Assembly (NCBI GenBank): GCA_030770545.1
Contig: CM061107.1
Span: forward strand, 2,444,001-2,508,000
DNA: 64,000 bases
Origin: Macropodus opercularis
Taxonomy: Eukaryota; Chordata; Actinopteri; Anabantiformes; Osphronemidae
Direction of reading: 5' to 3'
Below the pieces are notes generated by a model. That model saw nothing but the letters and a program-made list of their open reading frames with translations, was not told the DNA's origin and searched no databases. Shown here in pieces: positions 25,590 to 37,662 of this stretch (position 1 is the first letter of the stretch; each line of letters starts with the position of its first letter). Both the position numbers and the translations under genes were made by a program.

Positions 25590-28500
25590 ATGGCCCTGGT
25601 TCAGGCTCTTCCTGTATCTGCTGAGCCCCACAGCCCAGGCCTCAGTGGAGGAACCCGCAGACGACACCCTTCTGGCCCTTCACCACCCATCACCGTACCA
25701 CCGCCCTCCACTCTGGACCCTATGGGCTCTGTCAGCAGCCTCATTGCCGCCCGCCCTGGCCCTTATCAAGACCACCGCTCTGGTGTTGAGCTGGGAACCA
25801 GAGTCAGACGACCCACCCCAGGTGCACCCTGCCTGGTCTCAGAGTCCCCCCAGGACCTCTTGATGCATAGCATCCCACCTCTAAAGAAACAGGGCTCCAG
25901 TGCATCCATCAGGGGTCTGGAGAAGGAAAGTGGGAACGGGAACTACACATATCTAAAAGAGGAGTACTTGGGGGACTGGAATGACAACCACGTAACGGCC
26001 GCCAGCCCGGGAAGCGATGCAGACGAGACTAAAGACGGATCGGGGTTCAATGGCAATATGGGGGCACCTCCGCCAAAACTGATCCCTGTGTCAGGAAAAC
26101 TTGAAAAGGTGGGTTTCATGGGTAAACGATTCACTTTTTCTCAGTATAAGCAGCCTTTTGACACTTCACTGATTGTTACGTTCTCCTCTAGAACATGGAA
26201 AAAACTGTTCTGCGACCAACTGCCTTCAAACCCGTCATCCCCAAGAGCCGCAACTCCATGCAGTACCTGTCTCCTCGGCACGGCGTCAACGTATCAGAAA
26301 ACCAGAACAGTCTGAACCTGCTCAGCCCCACCCACACAGAGATGTCGCCGTCCTGCTCTGAGAAACGCAGCTCATACAGCGGCGCCCGCAACAGCAGCGG
26401 TGGCGGCCAGTCCTGCTCCCTGTCTGACTCTGGACGCAACTCCCTTGCTAGTCTGCCACCTTATAGTAGCACAGGCTACAGCTTCGTGTCGGCAGAGGCC
26501 TCTGTCGGCCACCTGGAGCCCACGAAGTGCGCTCCGGTCAGTGCAAATGGACACTCCAACTCAGACAGCGGCCGCTCCTCCTCCAGTAAGAGCACAGGCT
26601 CTGGCTCGATAAGTGGCAGGGGGCAGCCTCTGTCTGACAGCGGCTCTGGCGGCCGCTCCCCTGGTCCAGTGGATGGATATGAAGGAGTGGTGAGGGACCT
26701 GGAGGACAAACTGAGGGAGAGAGAGCTGGAGCTGCAGCAGCTCAGAGAAAACCTGGATGAGAATGAAGCTGCAATTTGTCAGGTGGGGAGATGGTGCAGT
26801 CTGAGCTGGACTTGTTCTCTCAGAGAAACGTGGCACATTATCACAAACCGAATTCGAATGGCTTGGTGTTGTCTTGTAGGTTTATGAAGAGAAGCAGAAG
26901 CGCTTTGAGCTGGAGCTGGAGGAGCTGAGGCAGAGCTGTGCCACGCGGATGCAGGTAGCCTCTCAGAAAGCCCAGCGGGCTCAGCAAGTGCTTCAACTTC
27001 AGGTCAGAAACGAGAAAACTCAAAGTCAATCCCTGCATTTTGTGTCCTGAAGAAAATCACGTGACATGAGCAGCAGAGCGGTTACATATGGAACTTTTAA
27101 TGAGAAAACTTTGCTCCTTGCAGTGGAAAAAGTCATTTTAGCAGTAGTCCTGACTATTTACCAACTGACCTACCTCACCTGGTTTTGAATACACAGCTTT
27201 TACAGGACAACCTCAAATAATAATAGAGACTCACTGTGATTAACGTTGTCTAACTAATGAAAAATAGGGGGCGCTCAAAGCTCAAAAACCACTCAAGGGT
27301 TGGATAAATAACAACGCTTTAACTAGATGAACGGTTGGATGAACTTGTTGTCATAGACTCACAGTGGGGTCGTTTTGACCTCTCAAAGGCTGCACGAGGG
27401 TTAATGACACCAACATGTTGTGGCTGCAGGTTTATCAGCTCCAGCAGGAGAAGAAGAAGCTGCAGGAGGACTTTGCTCAGCTTCTGACGGAGAGGGAGCA
27501 TCTAGAAGAGCGTTGCACCTCTTATGAGCACGAGAAGATCCAGCTGGGACCTCGACTGGAGGAAACTAAATGGGAGGTGAGCAGCACTAATTGCATTTCT
27601 CAGTGATGTAATGACTGCAATAAAACAAGAAGGTAACAGTTAAGGTTAACAGTGACAACCACACTGTTTTTTCAGTTGTATCAGTAATTAATTCAGTTTT
27701 ATTATACAGATTCACTGTTTTAATGAACAGAAATGCAACTTATTTATTTGAATTCATGATGTGAACATGCAGCCAAAGTGTAACATAAACGTCTTATTTA
27801 TAATGATCTTCCATGCCATGAAACTTTAAATATAAACATAACTTTAAATAAGGTTGCGCAGGTTAAAGGAACTCACCTAGAGCCTCGACATGATTGAGCT
27901 GGTGTTACATGGTCCTGCAGACTAGAAAACATCTGTGGTTTTTCATCTCTGGTGTTTTCCAGATTGCTTGGTCAAGGGTTTTCATTTAGCTTGAAATTAA
28001 CTACAGTCCAAACGCTTTTAGTCCTGCCAAATAAATAATTAATGGTCATCAAAGTAACTGCAGACCAAATTCACATTTGAATACGTGCCCTCAGGTCTGT
28101 CAGAAGTCGGGGGAAATCTCGTTGCTGAAGCAGCAGCTGAAGGAGGTGCAGGGCGAGTTGGCTCAGCGTGTGGGGGAGATCGTCTCACTGCGGGGTCAAC
28201 TCAGAGAGGCCCGTGGTGAGCTGACGAACACCCAGGTCCTGCTCCAGGAGGCCCACGGCACAACTCGCACACGAACTCTGGAGTTGGAGGTGTGTGAAAA
28301 CGAACTTCAGCGCCGCAAGAGTGAAGCAGAGCTGCTCCGGGAAAAGCTGGGACGTCTTGAGGGGGAGCTGGCTAATCTCAGAGATTCTTCAGCCAGTCAG
28401 GGCGCAGGAAACCGGCAGTGTCAAGTATTTCAGGACGCAGAGGAGCACCTGCTTGCCTACGAGAGCGACGAGGCAAAGGCCCAGCGGCAGAGCGGCGCTG

Positions 28501-28802
28501 AGGCCCTGCAGAAAATGAAGACGCAGATGGACAGGATGAGAGCCGAGCTGGCCTTTGAGCGCCAGCGCTTTGATCAGCAGACGGAAAGCTTTGAGGAGGA
28601 GCGCAAGATATGGCACGAGGAGAAGGACAAAGTCATCCGCTACCAGAAACAGCTGCAGCAGAACTATGTACAAATGTATCGGAGGAACCGGGAGCTGGAG
28701 CAGCTCCTGCAGGAGCTCAGTCAAGAGCTGGATAGCAGAGAAGAGGACGAGGGCAGCGGCAACGAGATCAACTTCGATGAGATTGCTGCCACGGAAATTT
28801 GA
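25590..28802 (+). CDS. lzts2: Leucine zipper putative tumour suppressor 2
   Basis: Scaffold of the Fezzin family, reported to restrain beta-catenin nuclear signalling and to bind the microtubule-severing protein katanin. Coding exons: 25590-26108, 26192-26782, 26880-27002, 27430-27576 and 28095-28802, all phase 0, giving 695 aa (human 669). The start has a Kozak context (GCCACCATGG) and MALVQALPV matches human MAIVQTLPV. PKLIPVSGKLEKNMEK and RPTAFKP are family signatures. A Ser/Gly-rich region with SDSGRNSL and SDSGRSSSSKSTGS occupies residues about 220-330. Residues about 340-680 are the Fez1 coiled coil, with RLEETKWEVCQKSGEISLLK. The C-terminus INFDEIAATEI ends in a class I PDZ-binding motif. 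Which teleost duplicate this is cannot be decided here. Confidence 0.96.
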
Positions 28803-30060
28803 CCTTGTGTGTCTCGTTTTCATTTGCACTACCGTTTATTTAACCCCTTAACTTTTTTTTGCCACAAAAAAAAAAATCTCTAAACATCTGCAGTGTAAAA
28901 ACCAGCCACATATAACTTTGCCTCTTTAAAAGCCAATGACCTATTAGTCATTAGTTTCTCCATTAACGTCTGTGTTTGAACCAACGTCCTGGCCCTGCCT
29001 CACATTTTAAGCATCCGTGGCTTGTTGCGTATGAGTAACTTCACCTCTCACTCGCTGCCTCCTGTGTTGGTTATGACTCTACATTCCCTGCTGGCTTTAG
29101 CGCTACTCCCACTCTGTTATCCATCAGCTCTCATTAGTAGCTTCCATTGAGATGGAGCCCACGCTGCTGTCGGTATATGTGGGATAGCACACATTCAACG
29201 TGTCAAGTGTTTCACAGCGAGGCACAAATGACGGATGTTTTTTCCGCCTCTTAGTCCTGTACAGTATGTACTTTATACACTTTGATGTAAACTGCATCAT
29301 AACCGTTACAACTAGACGTGTGTGACTATGTTCAGTGTGAGGGAAAGGTTTAACTCGCGTATCCCAGAAATGCCTTCTTGATTGAACTGTAACAGCTGTC
29401 ACAGATAAAGGGAGGCCTTTAATATTAACTATTCAACGTTGTATAATTTACTTCAGTGCAACAGTGGGTTTTACACTGGCGTTTTAGAATGAACCATTAA
29501 AAAGCGATTTTCAGACATTAACAAATGTAAAGATTGATTTAATAATTAATATTAAGTAGTTATTTCTGCCTTACTGGACTCACAGCATCTCGTGGCAACT
29601 GTTACCTTCGAATCTTTAGAAAAACAATATTTTCATTTTTTGGCTCTTCAGTCTTGAACGTCGCACTTTTCTTGATGCGATGAAGCCAAACTTTAGTGGT
29701 GAAAGCGTGTGCTCCCACCCCAGTGCTTTAAACTAAGCTCTGGGTCGAGGTACTTGAAGTTAATGTATGTTACAAATTTAACAAATGACGCTAAAGCAAA
29801 CCAACACATGCTGTTGTATCTCAATACTTCAGTTTTCAGCGCGTGGGCGATGTGTTACTAAGACTATTCAGACGTCAGACAGACATGACTGTTCTTCCAC
29901 CATCCTTTCAAAGGAGACGATTTGTTTAGTGAATATTTACATCTCTGGGCAGCAGAACAAACATTTGGTACCTGTGATTAACTGAATTCTAGTCTGTAAA
30001 TAGATCACATAAGTTTCTGCAGATTAATGCCCATTAAAAGGAAAATAAACAGCCACTGTG
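28803..30060 (+). other. lzts2 3' UTR
   Basis: Non-coding stretch after the lzts2 stop with an AATAAA hexamer at 30044-30049, the most plausible poly(A) signal. The extent is inferred from that hexamer only. Confidence 0.5.
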
Positions 30061-30821
30061 AATAGACCAAAGCAATGTTGCACATGTTATATTTTGCTCC
30101 TACAGTACAGATCAAATGCCTGTGTGTATGTATATACACATATGCATACACACTTGTGTGGATGTTTGTTCTGGCTCCTCAGTATAATTTTATAACTCAC
30201 AATATTTGTATGAAGACATTAAATGTATATTTTCATGCTGTACATTTCTTGAACAAGCCTATGATGTTTTTAATTAAAACAAAACCAAATTCAGCTGCTG
30301 TCATTTCATTTTTGTGCATTTACTCAACTTCATAACTTAACTGTTGTAACAAAGTAATTTCTCTGTGACATTTTACCAGCAAATTATTTACTGTGTAATA
30401 ATTGCCTTTAAGAGTTTCCCTTAACATATACTTGAAATGTTAGCTTAATTTTCTGCATATTTATTTTACAGTACTGTTTGGTTTACATTCAAAGGTTTTG
30501 TCTAGAACATACTTCTGTTATGATTTACTGCCCCCTGCAGGTCACAAACGAAATGATTCCATTGTGTAATTACTTCAAGGTCAGTCTACAGAGCTTTTTA
30601 GGCACAGAGGTCATAAACGTGAAGTATGATCATGTGATATAAAAACAGTGATGTTCCTGTGCTGTTCTCCAGTGGAACCTTAAGGCGTCAGGCACAGTAG
30701 TTCACATTTTCAGGCTTCAAACGCATCTGCTGCCTCAGTCAACCTTTGTATGGAGGAAACATACCTGGCACCACAGCTGGTTCAGGCTGCCACTCAGAGT
30801 TCAACCGCGTCTCCAACTCCT
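30061..30821. other. Convergent lzts2/pdzd7 3' interval
   Basis: Noncoding DNA between the tail-to-tail lzts2 and pdzd7 genes; part is pdzd7 3' UTR. A minus-strand AATAAA (TTTATT on plus) sits at 30460-30465. Around 30528-30548 the minus strand carries a CAGGGGGC core resembling the centre of a CTCF motif. Confidence 0.45.
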
Positions 30822-33800
30822 TTAAATGCTGTTGGGGACTTTGACCACAAACACCATGGGGTCTCTGGCCTTATTGCTGAAGGCTTTTCTGATGAGGTCG
30901 ACAGCATGGTGGTGTGTGACTCCTTGCAGAGACGCTCCGTCCACGGACACCAACTCGAATCCAGCCTGAGGTGGAGTCAAAGAGGCAAAGTTATGCAACG
31001 GATTCAGTGAAGACACAAAAGATGTGTGACAGACACGCTACCTTCAGCACGTCACAGGCAGAGGCCGCCCCTCCAGGGAAGATCTTCTCTATCTTCACCA
31101 CCGGCTGGATCTTCGACTCCATCCCGCCAGATATACTGATGCCTGCAGCGTCACAACAGAGTCAGTTAGCGACGCACTTTGTCTTTGCACCTTATTCTTC
31201 CCAAGTCATTTACCTAGTGACTGCTTGGTCTTTGAGATGCTGACAGTTTTGAGCTCATACTCCTGTTCAGGGTCGGCTCCATTGAGTCCATTCTCAGAAG
31301 AAGCCCGACGGCTGTGCACCGGTTGATCGAACACCTGCGACAACAAGGGCCGACTCCTGCGAGCGGCGCTCTGCAGCGTGAACACGCCTTCTTTGCTCCT
31401 TTCTCCACTTTTCTCCCTCTTGCCTTTGGGGTGGTTTCTAAACGGAGACCTTCCTCTTTCTCCATCTGCCCTGTCAGACGTCGAGTGTAGTGAAACTTCG
31501 TCAAAGTGGACGGAGCGAATCGTGCCGATGTCTGTTCGGACAGGAGGCCGGGAGTCGTTGCCGTGGGCAAGTAGCCAGTTGGGGAGTATGGGACTGGCAG
31601 AGGGAGGCCTGAGCTCTCTGGACTCTGTGTCGTGTGTGTCCACCGGTATGTCCAGAAGTGGGGTGAAGGACCTGGGCGTCCGGGGCCCAGAAAGACTGAG
31701 CCGCTCCAGCTCCTCCAGTAGGTGGCTCTCCTTCTCCACCTCCTCAGCACTGTGAAGCTCAAAGCCTCCCCTGTAGTCTTTTAGCCAAATGATTTCTACC
31801 ATTAATGCGGGGTTGTCATACATTACTTCACCATTTCACTTAGCTTGTTATGTATTGTGTTTCTAACTAAACACTGGAGTTTTATAGCAAGTGAGACGTC
31901 CAAACCTGGGATGGGAGTAATGAGGCGCCGCCTGGGTGCTCGTCCAGACGCAGGCGAGCGGAGCGGAGGCGTCCGGACTACAAAGCAAGGATGGGAGTCA
32001 TTCAGTGTCACGCAATAAATCAGCATTCACAGCGATGGAGGAAAACAACGTGCGAGTGATGAACAGCACAGTTCAGGTTCAGAACGAACTGTAAGGAGCC
32101 TCCATACGCACTCGAACGATACTTGAGGATGTCGTAGGCTTCACCTTCGAGAGACGTCACCATGTTATTGAATACACTCAGGTCAGACGGAGGAAGCAGC
32201 ATTCTGGCAAAAGACAAAGGAGTCTTTGCTGAGTCACAGCTGGCACAGTGTTGGATTACAAAACACTTTTAATTAGCCTTCGGTCTCTTATTGTGGCTTT
32301 GGATTTGTGACGATAATCTCGAAAAATCCTAAATCCCCTTCTGGCAGTGTCTGTTGTAACACCGTTCCTCTGGTGCACAACTATGTATCACAAGGTTCTG
32401 TGTAAACATATTGAGACTTTGAACGTTTCTTACATCGGTGAGTCCCTTCACGTGACATCACAGGTCACAGTATCTGTTCTTTACCTGACTTCTCTCAGCA
32501 GCAGCAGCTTCTCAGGCCGGTCCAGCACAGTCAGCAGGTGGCGTATGAAGTTCTCCACCGACCTCTCAGCGATGTACTGTAACCAACAATACGTTCAGAT
32601 TAATAAGTGTCCGCTTACATTTAGAAAACAACAGTGGAAACTATTGTTTGATGCTCCAAAGGTTGCATATTGTAGCTTCAAGGCCACTGTTACAGTACGT
32701 CTACCCCCAGTCGTTCCTACCCGTCGGCAGGTCTTCATCACTGCGTCCACCTCCTCCTCCGTCAGCAGCCTGCGGCCCATGTCCTCCACCAGGCCAAGCA
32801 TCTCTGCATTTGGCATCTCATCATGCCGTCGTCCCTCTGGAAACATTTCAGAGCAGAATCGGCGTCTAGCGTTTTTTTATTCGAAGGCTTCTGATGTTGT
32901 ATGACGAGGCTCAGTTATTCTGCTGTTTTGTTTCTTTTTACTTTTGGACTTGTCCGCCGCTGGGGACTTGGAGCGGCCTCTGCGTCCCCCTTTGAACAGC
33001 AAGTGGACGAATGTCTTTGACCGTTGCAGGGTGCTCTTCTCTGGGTCCTTCACTTTCTGCTTCTTCTCTTTCTTCTGCTTGATTTCTATAACATGAAATA
33101 GATCAGAGGTTCCAGGTTTCCACAGTTTTTATTTATCCACATTTCAAGCCCACCTCACCTGCTACAGTGACTTGGCTTTGCGAGCGGGTGATGGGGCGGC
33201 TCGGTCTGCTGAGAGCCAGCAGCACAGCCGTCTTGGGCGACTCTTTCCTCGCGCTCTCCTCCTCTCCACGAATCACTGTGTCTTTCAGCAGAGTGGTGCG
33301 CCCCAGACTGCGAGTGGTGTCTGCACCCATCCTCTGAGGAGTAAGGTCCGTCTGAACGGTGGTCTCCGTTCGCTCGGAGTCAGACCTGGGAAGTCAAACC
33401 CCCATGATCACGTCTCGTCAAGTTTGCCAAAGTAGCCATTCAGCTTTTTGATGGATTTGAAAACTTCATGAGACGACTCTGACCCCTGGTCCTCAGTCGA
33501 GATGCAGACGTCCACCATGTCGGAACCAAACGGCAAACTTGGGGGGAACATGACCTGAGAGAGGCCGCTGAGAGAGCTGACCGGAGTCCCAGATGACAGA
33601 GAGGAAGTCGAGGAGGTGGAGTCTGAACCCTGGGAGGAAGACTTCTGGGTACCATTGGCCACTGAAGGAGGACACAGATTCATTCAGTGTATCTGCACAG
33701 ACCACAGCACTGAAGCCTCCACCGTGACGGATACATACGCTTATTGAGCCACCTGTATTCCGCCACCATCTCTTTATAAGCAGGGTATCGTCCAGCTTCC

Positions 33801-36009
33801 TGTAAAGATATGGCCACAGATATGCAAATGAGATACAGCAGAGACCCTGTAACTGATAAAGAGTAACACTAGAACCAAAACAAGGACTTCTTCCTCCTCA
33901 ACGTTCAACATTTTCTCTTGGCGCTTTCCAGTAACCGTGACGACGTGATGCTCTCCACCTCCAGCGCATTTCAGTTTCCAGTTCATATGAGGGATCCCAA
34001 GATAAAACAAAACGCAGGCTCTATGCTTTGATAAGCACCTGATCCGGCCGCCTGGTGAATAATGCACACGGCCTGGCTATTTTTCACGGCGCGAAACCCA
34101 AGCTCCAGCAAGTAAAGTGAGCGAGGAATATTACAAGTGCAGGCCAGCTGTCGCTCCTGCCTCGGCTATTTTTACTGCGCGGCCGCGACTTGTTGCGGCA
34201 AGTGTTTGGTTTTCATACGTGAGATGATGATGAAAATAATGGAGGCAGGAGAGAAAGGTAATACAGAGGCAGTAATGAACGGCCAGCGTGCTTTCTAATA
34301 AAGAGCCATTGTGTAACACGACACAGCCTCTACAGCATGGTCAACATTAAACATCCCCACATCCCGCTAAAGCTACTTTACTATTAACAACTGTTATTGA
34401 AGATCAGGGCTCAATTCTAGAGTCATTTTATAGAACCTGTTAAGACGTCATCTATTTATTAACCACAAAAAACAATATCCAGGTCCTAGAGGTGATACAT
34501 GTGTTGAACACTAAGAAGAAGAAGAAGATGAAGAAGAGTAATTAATAAATAAAATCATAAAGTGTAGTGTGAAAGATATTTGTCAACCTGCACAAGGTTT
34601 TAAGAAAGGAGTCGTCTGTTTTGTGTGAGCTCGTACGTCCCCACACTCACCTTGATGGTCAGCATGACGTGTGTGTGGCTCTTCAGCACCTCCACAGCAC
34701 TACTGTGGCTGATATCCTCGAAGCTGACTCCATTGGCAGCCAGGATCTGGTCTCCCATCTTTATTCCATTCTGCTCCGCCAGGCCGCCAGGATCTAGTCT
34801 GAGACGGGACCGGAGTCATCATATCGTTAAGAGACAGCTGGATTACAGTCATCAAAATTAATAAAATAAAAATATTTCAAAGGTTATATATTGATTTTGA
34901 TGACTAGCGGAGATGCCTACTTGGAGACATAAATGCCCAGACCAAACTCTTTCCCTCCACGGATGTTGAAGCCCAGGCAGTAGTCGTCAGAGGTCGTATA
35001 AAGGTGGACGATCCTGCGGAGGGCGCTGCCTGAACTGGCCTCGGAAGGCGTCCGTCCACTCTCCTCCACCACCATGCGCCGGTGTATCAAGTCCACCCTG
35101 AACAGAGAGCATACCCATGATGCCGTTGATCAGAAGCATTCAGAAGCTGGCGTTTCTGAGGCGCGGAGCAGCTCGTCATCACCAGGTCGTCTTCTCTTTG
35201 GAGTAGCGGATGCCGGGGACCTTGCCAACGCGTCTCACCACCATCCTCAGCCTGTTGTTTCCCGTCAGGACCTTCACAGCGCTGCTCATGGTGATGCTCT
35301 CTAGGCTGATGCCGTTCACCTCCACCAGTTTATCCCCCACGAGCAGACCTGCTTCTTCTGCAAACAATGTATAACAAGACCGAAGAAAACACACAGCTCT
35401 GTTCCAAAGGCACCAAGCAAAACGTGTGGCCGTTTCACTTACCTGCTGTACTGTTGTCTTCTACCTTACTGACAAAGATGCCGAGTCCATGCTCCGAGCC
35501 TCCACGCACACTGAAGCCGAGCTTCCCATCCAGACTCTTATCCACAGTGATCGTATGCAGGTCCTCGCTGTCATCTCCACCTAACGACAAATGGTGAAAG
35601 AATGACTGATTGGTTCTTAGCAGAAATGACTGACTGCAATTTTCTGAATGTTGAAAAGAAACAAAAGTAAAATATTATTGCTTCTTTACGTGAACCCATG
35701 TGTTAAGTCAATCAATTACTGCTGGTTTTATTCTCACAAGCATTTCTAATTGTCTGAGAATTAAGTTAAACACTGTCAAACGGCCAGACTAATGTCTGTA
35801 GTAGGCTGAATTATGCGCCACGCCAGCAGCCAGCACGCCTCCTTACCATCCACAGGAGAGTTGATGAGGATGACCCGGCCCATGGGTGAGGAAGATCGGA
35901 TTCCACGCTGGCGCTGCTCCTTCTTCCGCAGGAGGTTGCGTGTAGCTGTGTGTGACGCTTGGGCCCCGGGGTTCCTCTCTCTGCGGGACGGGTCTGCTGA
36001 GTGAGCCAT
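30822..36009 (-). CDS. pdzd7: PDZ domain-containing 7 (Usher/whirlin-type scaffold)
   Basis: Scaffold of the stereociliary ankle-link complex with ADGRV1, usherin and whirlin; a deafness and Usher modifier gene in human. Sixteen exons (minus): 36009-35847, 35580-35443, 35357-35183, 35097-34921, 34798-34651, 33799-33739, 33661-33412, 33385-33159, 33085-32942, 32836-32721, 32576-32485, 32203-32112, 31977-31906, 31795-31214, 31142-31042 and 30965-30822; phases agree, 893 aa (human long form about 1030). PDZ1 (about 62-147) has LGFSVRGGSEHGLGIFVS. PDZ2 (about 185-267) has LGFNIRGGKEFGLGIYVS. A harmonin-homology helical domain spans about 505-594 (MLGLVEDMGRRLLTEEEV). PDZ3 is about 815-890. RKKEQRQRG and SSPMGRVILINSPVD mark the N-terminus. 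The 31795 acceptor is the least certain: it lacks a good pyrimidine tract but is the one that keeps frame. Confidence 0.93.
33800..34650 (-). other. pdzd7 intron 5
   Basis: The largest pdzd7 intron (851 nt). It contains a short AAG-rich run at about 34508-34535. No other feature was seen. Confidence 0.7.
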
Positions 36010-37270
36010 GGAGGCTGCTGGGGTCCCTTTTCACATACACTCCACCTGGGACTCAGCTTCGGGTGGAGGAGTCTAAAGCCACAGCAGAGCAGATCCTCAG
36101 CAGACCTGCCACGACTAAAAGCTGGAGTTGAGGTGGTTCCAATGTTTGGCTTCCCTCGTCATTTTAAATATGACGACCAAAAACATCACAAGCAGCTTAA
36201 TTAATTCCACTCCAGTATAAATTGAATTGTAAATCAAGTGGCTGGTGCGTTTTGATTATTCGTGTTACTTCTAGCAGCAGCGTTCAGGACGACTCACTCT
36301 GCAGGTTGCTCTGCAGCATGGCAGCCGACCGTCTGGCTTCCTGGAGTCACACTTTGGTCCATTCCTGGTCATGTTGCATCTCCGTCACCTGTCTTGGTAA
36401 CAGGAACATAAACAAAGCAAAGCACTGACATAATCTGCATCATCTAATCAAAAGTCTTAATATTTACTGTGCTACTCACGTTACACCAGGCCACTGAGGG
36501 AAGGCTTAATTATTGTGTATCGTACTCTAAGTGGGACGTAACAGGTTTATTTAGCTTATTTAGGATGTCACGTGGTTTCTGACACCATGGTTACGCGTCA
36601 CAGAGTTTAACCCGTGGGTTCCCCGGCCGCGTCGTGGCGCTTCTGCTCCCTGGACATGGCGTAAAGGCGAACATTCATTCATTCATTCTCGTGTTCACAC
36701 ATTGAGCTGATGAGAACAAACTACTCACCACACTTCACGCTTCACGCTTCAAGCCGACAGCAGCGCAGACGGGTCCGGTGTAAAATAAATGCTAAACAAC
36801 GCAGTGACGCATCTTTCAGTGTATTTATGGTCAGACTCATATTTACTCATATCACATAACGCGTCCGCTCATGAAAGCAGCTGGTAGTCGCCGACTCGTG
36901 TCCACGTCGTGACGGAATCAACGCACCTGGACATTCGCGCACACCTGGCTGCGGATGGGGGCGGGTCGGATGTCACCGCTTACCTTATATGGACGGTGAC
37001 GGCTTTTTTAAAAAAATCTTTATTGACTCTGAACACAGTCACACAAAACATGTAAACATGTTAACCTGTGCCAAATATTTGAGTGTTGAAATTCCAGAGC
37101 AGCCTTAACGACCTGCACCTCAAGTCAGTCTGTGTCGTTTTATTTAAAGTTTAGACTATAATCCATGGACTCAAACAGGATTTGAACCTGTGACCTAATC
37201 TCGCGTGTTTCACCTTATTCTCTGCTTTACTAGCTGTGGTGCAGATCTTTGATTTCTTACACTAGTAGAG
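36010..37270. promoter_or_regulatory. pdzd7 upstream region with CpG-rich patch and CArG-like site
   Basis: Noncoding interval between the pdzd7 start (36009, minus) and the selenoprotein U1 3' end. CpG-rich patches lie at about 36600-36660 and 36880-36980. Next to the second are a GC-box-like GGGGGCGGG (36958-36966) and a CC(A/T)6GG CArG box, CCTTATATGG, at 36983-36992. On the minus strand the box overlaps a good donor (AAGGTAAGC), so a noncoding pdzd7 5' exon could end here. A short ATTC repeat is at 36677-36690. Promoter role is inferred. Confidence 0.4.
37175..37191 (-). other. tRNA T-arm-like hairpin (B-box-like)
   Basis: The minus strand reads ACAGGTTCAAATCCTGT, a perfect 5 bp stem with a 7-nt loop, identical in form to a tRNA T-arm and B-box. 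No matching acceptor stem or good A-box was found in the preceding 60-90 nt, so this is probably a relic of a tRNA-derived repeat and not a functional tRNA gene. Confidence 0.35.
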
Positions 37271-37360
37271 CCACATCCCGTGTCATGCAGCGCCCCCCTG
37301 TGGACACATGAGGACAAGTCTGACAGCATTAAAGACAAACTGTAGAGCACAACGGGAAGT

Positions 37361-37366
37361 TTTATT
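37361..37366 (-). terminator. Poly(A) signal of selenoprotein U1
   Basis: TTTATT on plus, so AATAAA on minus, about 300 nt after the stop codon at 37663-37665 and downstream of the SECIS. This places the SECIS inside the expected 3' UTR. Confidence 0.65.
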
Positions 37367-37422
37367 AGGTCCTAGCATCTCGGCTCCCTGGACAACACAA
37401 CAGTATCAGAGTAATAAAGTCA

Positions 37423-37490
37423 CTGAATGTTCAGTATCAAGCCTGTTTCCTCTGAGGAGTTTAGAGACAGACCATCATAAACACACTCAG
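37423..37490 (-). ncRNA. SECIS element in the selenoprotein U1 3' UTR
   Basis: Cis-acting RNA hairpin that recruits SBP2 and eEFSec to decode UGA as selenocysteine. Read on the minus strand: helix I CTGAGTGT (37490-37483) pairs with ACATTCAG (37430-37423). After an internal loop comes the quartet strand ATGA (37478-37475), opposed by TGAT (37439-37436). Helix II GGTCTGT (37473-37467) pairs, allowing G-U, with ACAGGCT (37445-37439). Twelve nucleotides separate ATGA from the apical unpaired AAA (37462-37460). A short CCTC/GAGG mini-stem beyond the As suggests a form 2 element. It lies about 175 nt after the stop codon of a gene with an in-frame TGA at the known selenocysteine site. Fold made by eye. 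Confidence 0.87.
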
Positions 37491-37662
37491 CTCCAAGTAC
37501 AATCATACCCACAATGCATCCTGGTTGGTCTAGACACTAGTACAGTAACATCACAAATCTCATGTGCATTATGCAAACACTCCCATCTCATACGTTAACA
37601 TTCATTTGTATTGTGTGAAACGCTAACACATCATAATAATCCACCTGGAGTCATGCGAAGCA

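Noticed and set aside
31214..31762. 182-aa and 125-aa ORFs overlapping pdzd7 exon 14
   Set aside because: Out-of-frame shadows of a GC-rich exon; only the frame joining exons 13 and 15 is consistent.
37175..37240. Possible minus-strand tRNA gene
   Set aside because: The T-arm is perfect, but no acceptor stem pairs with the 3' side and the A-box is poor, so a functional tRNA is not supported.
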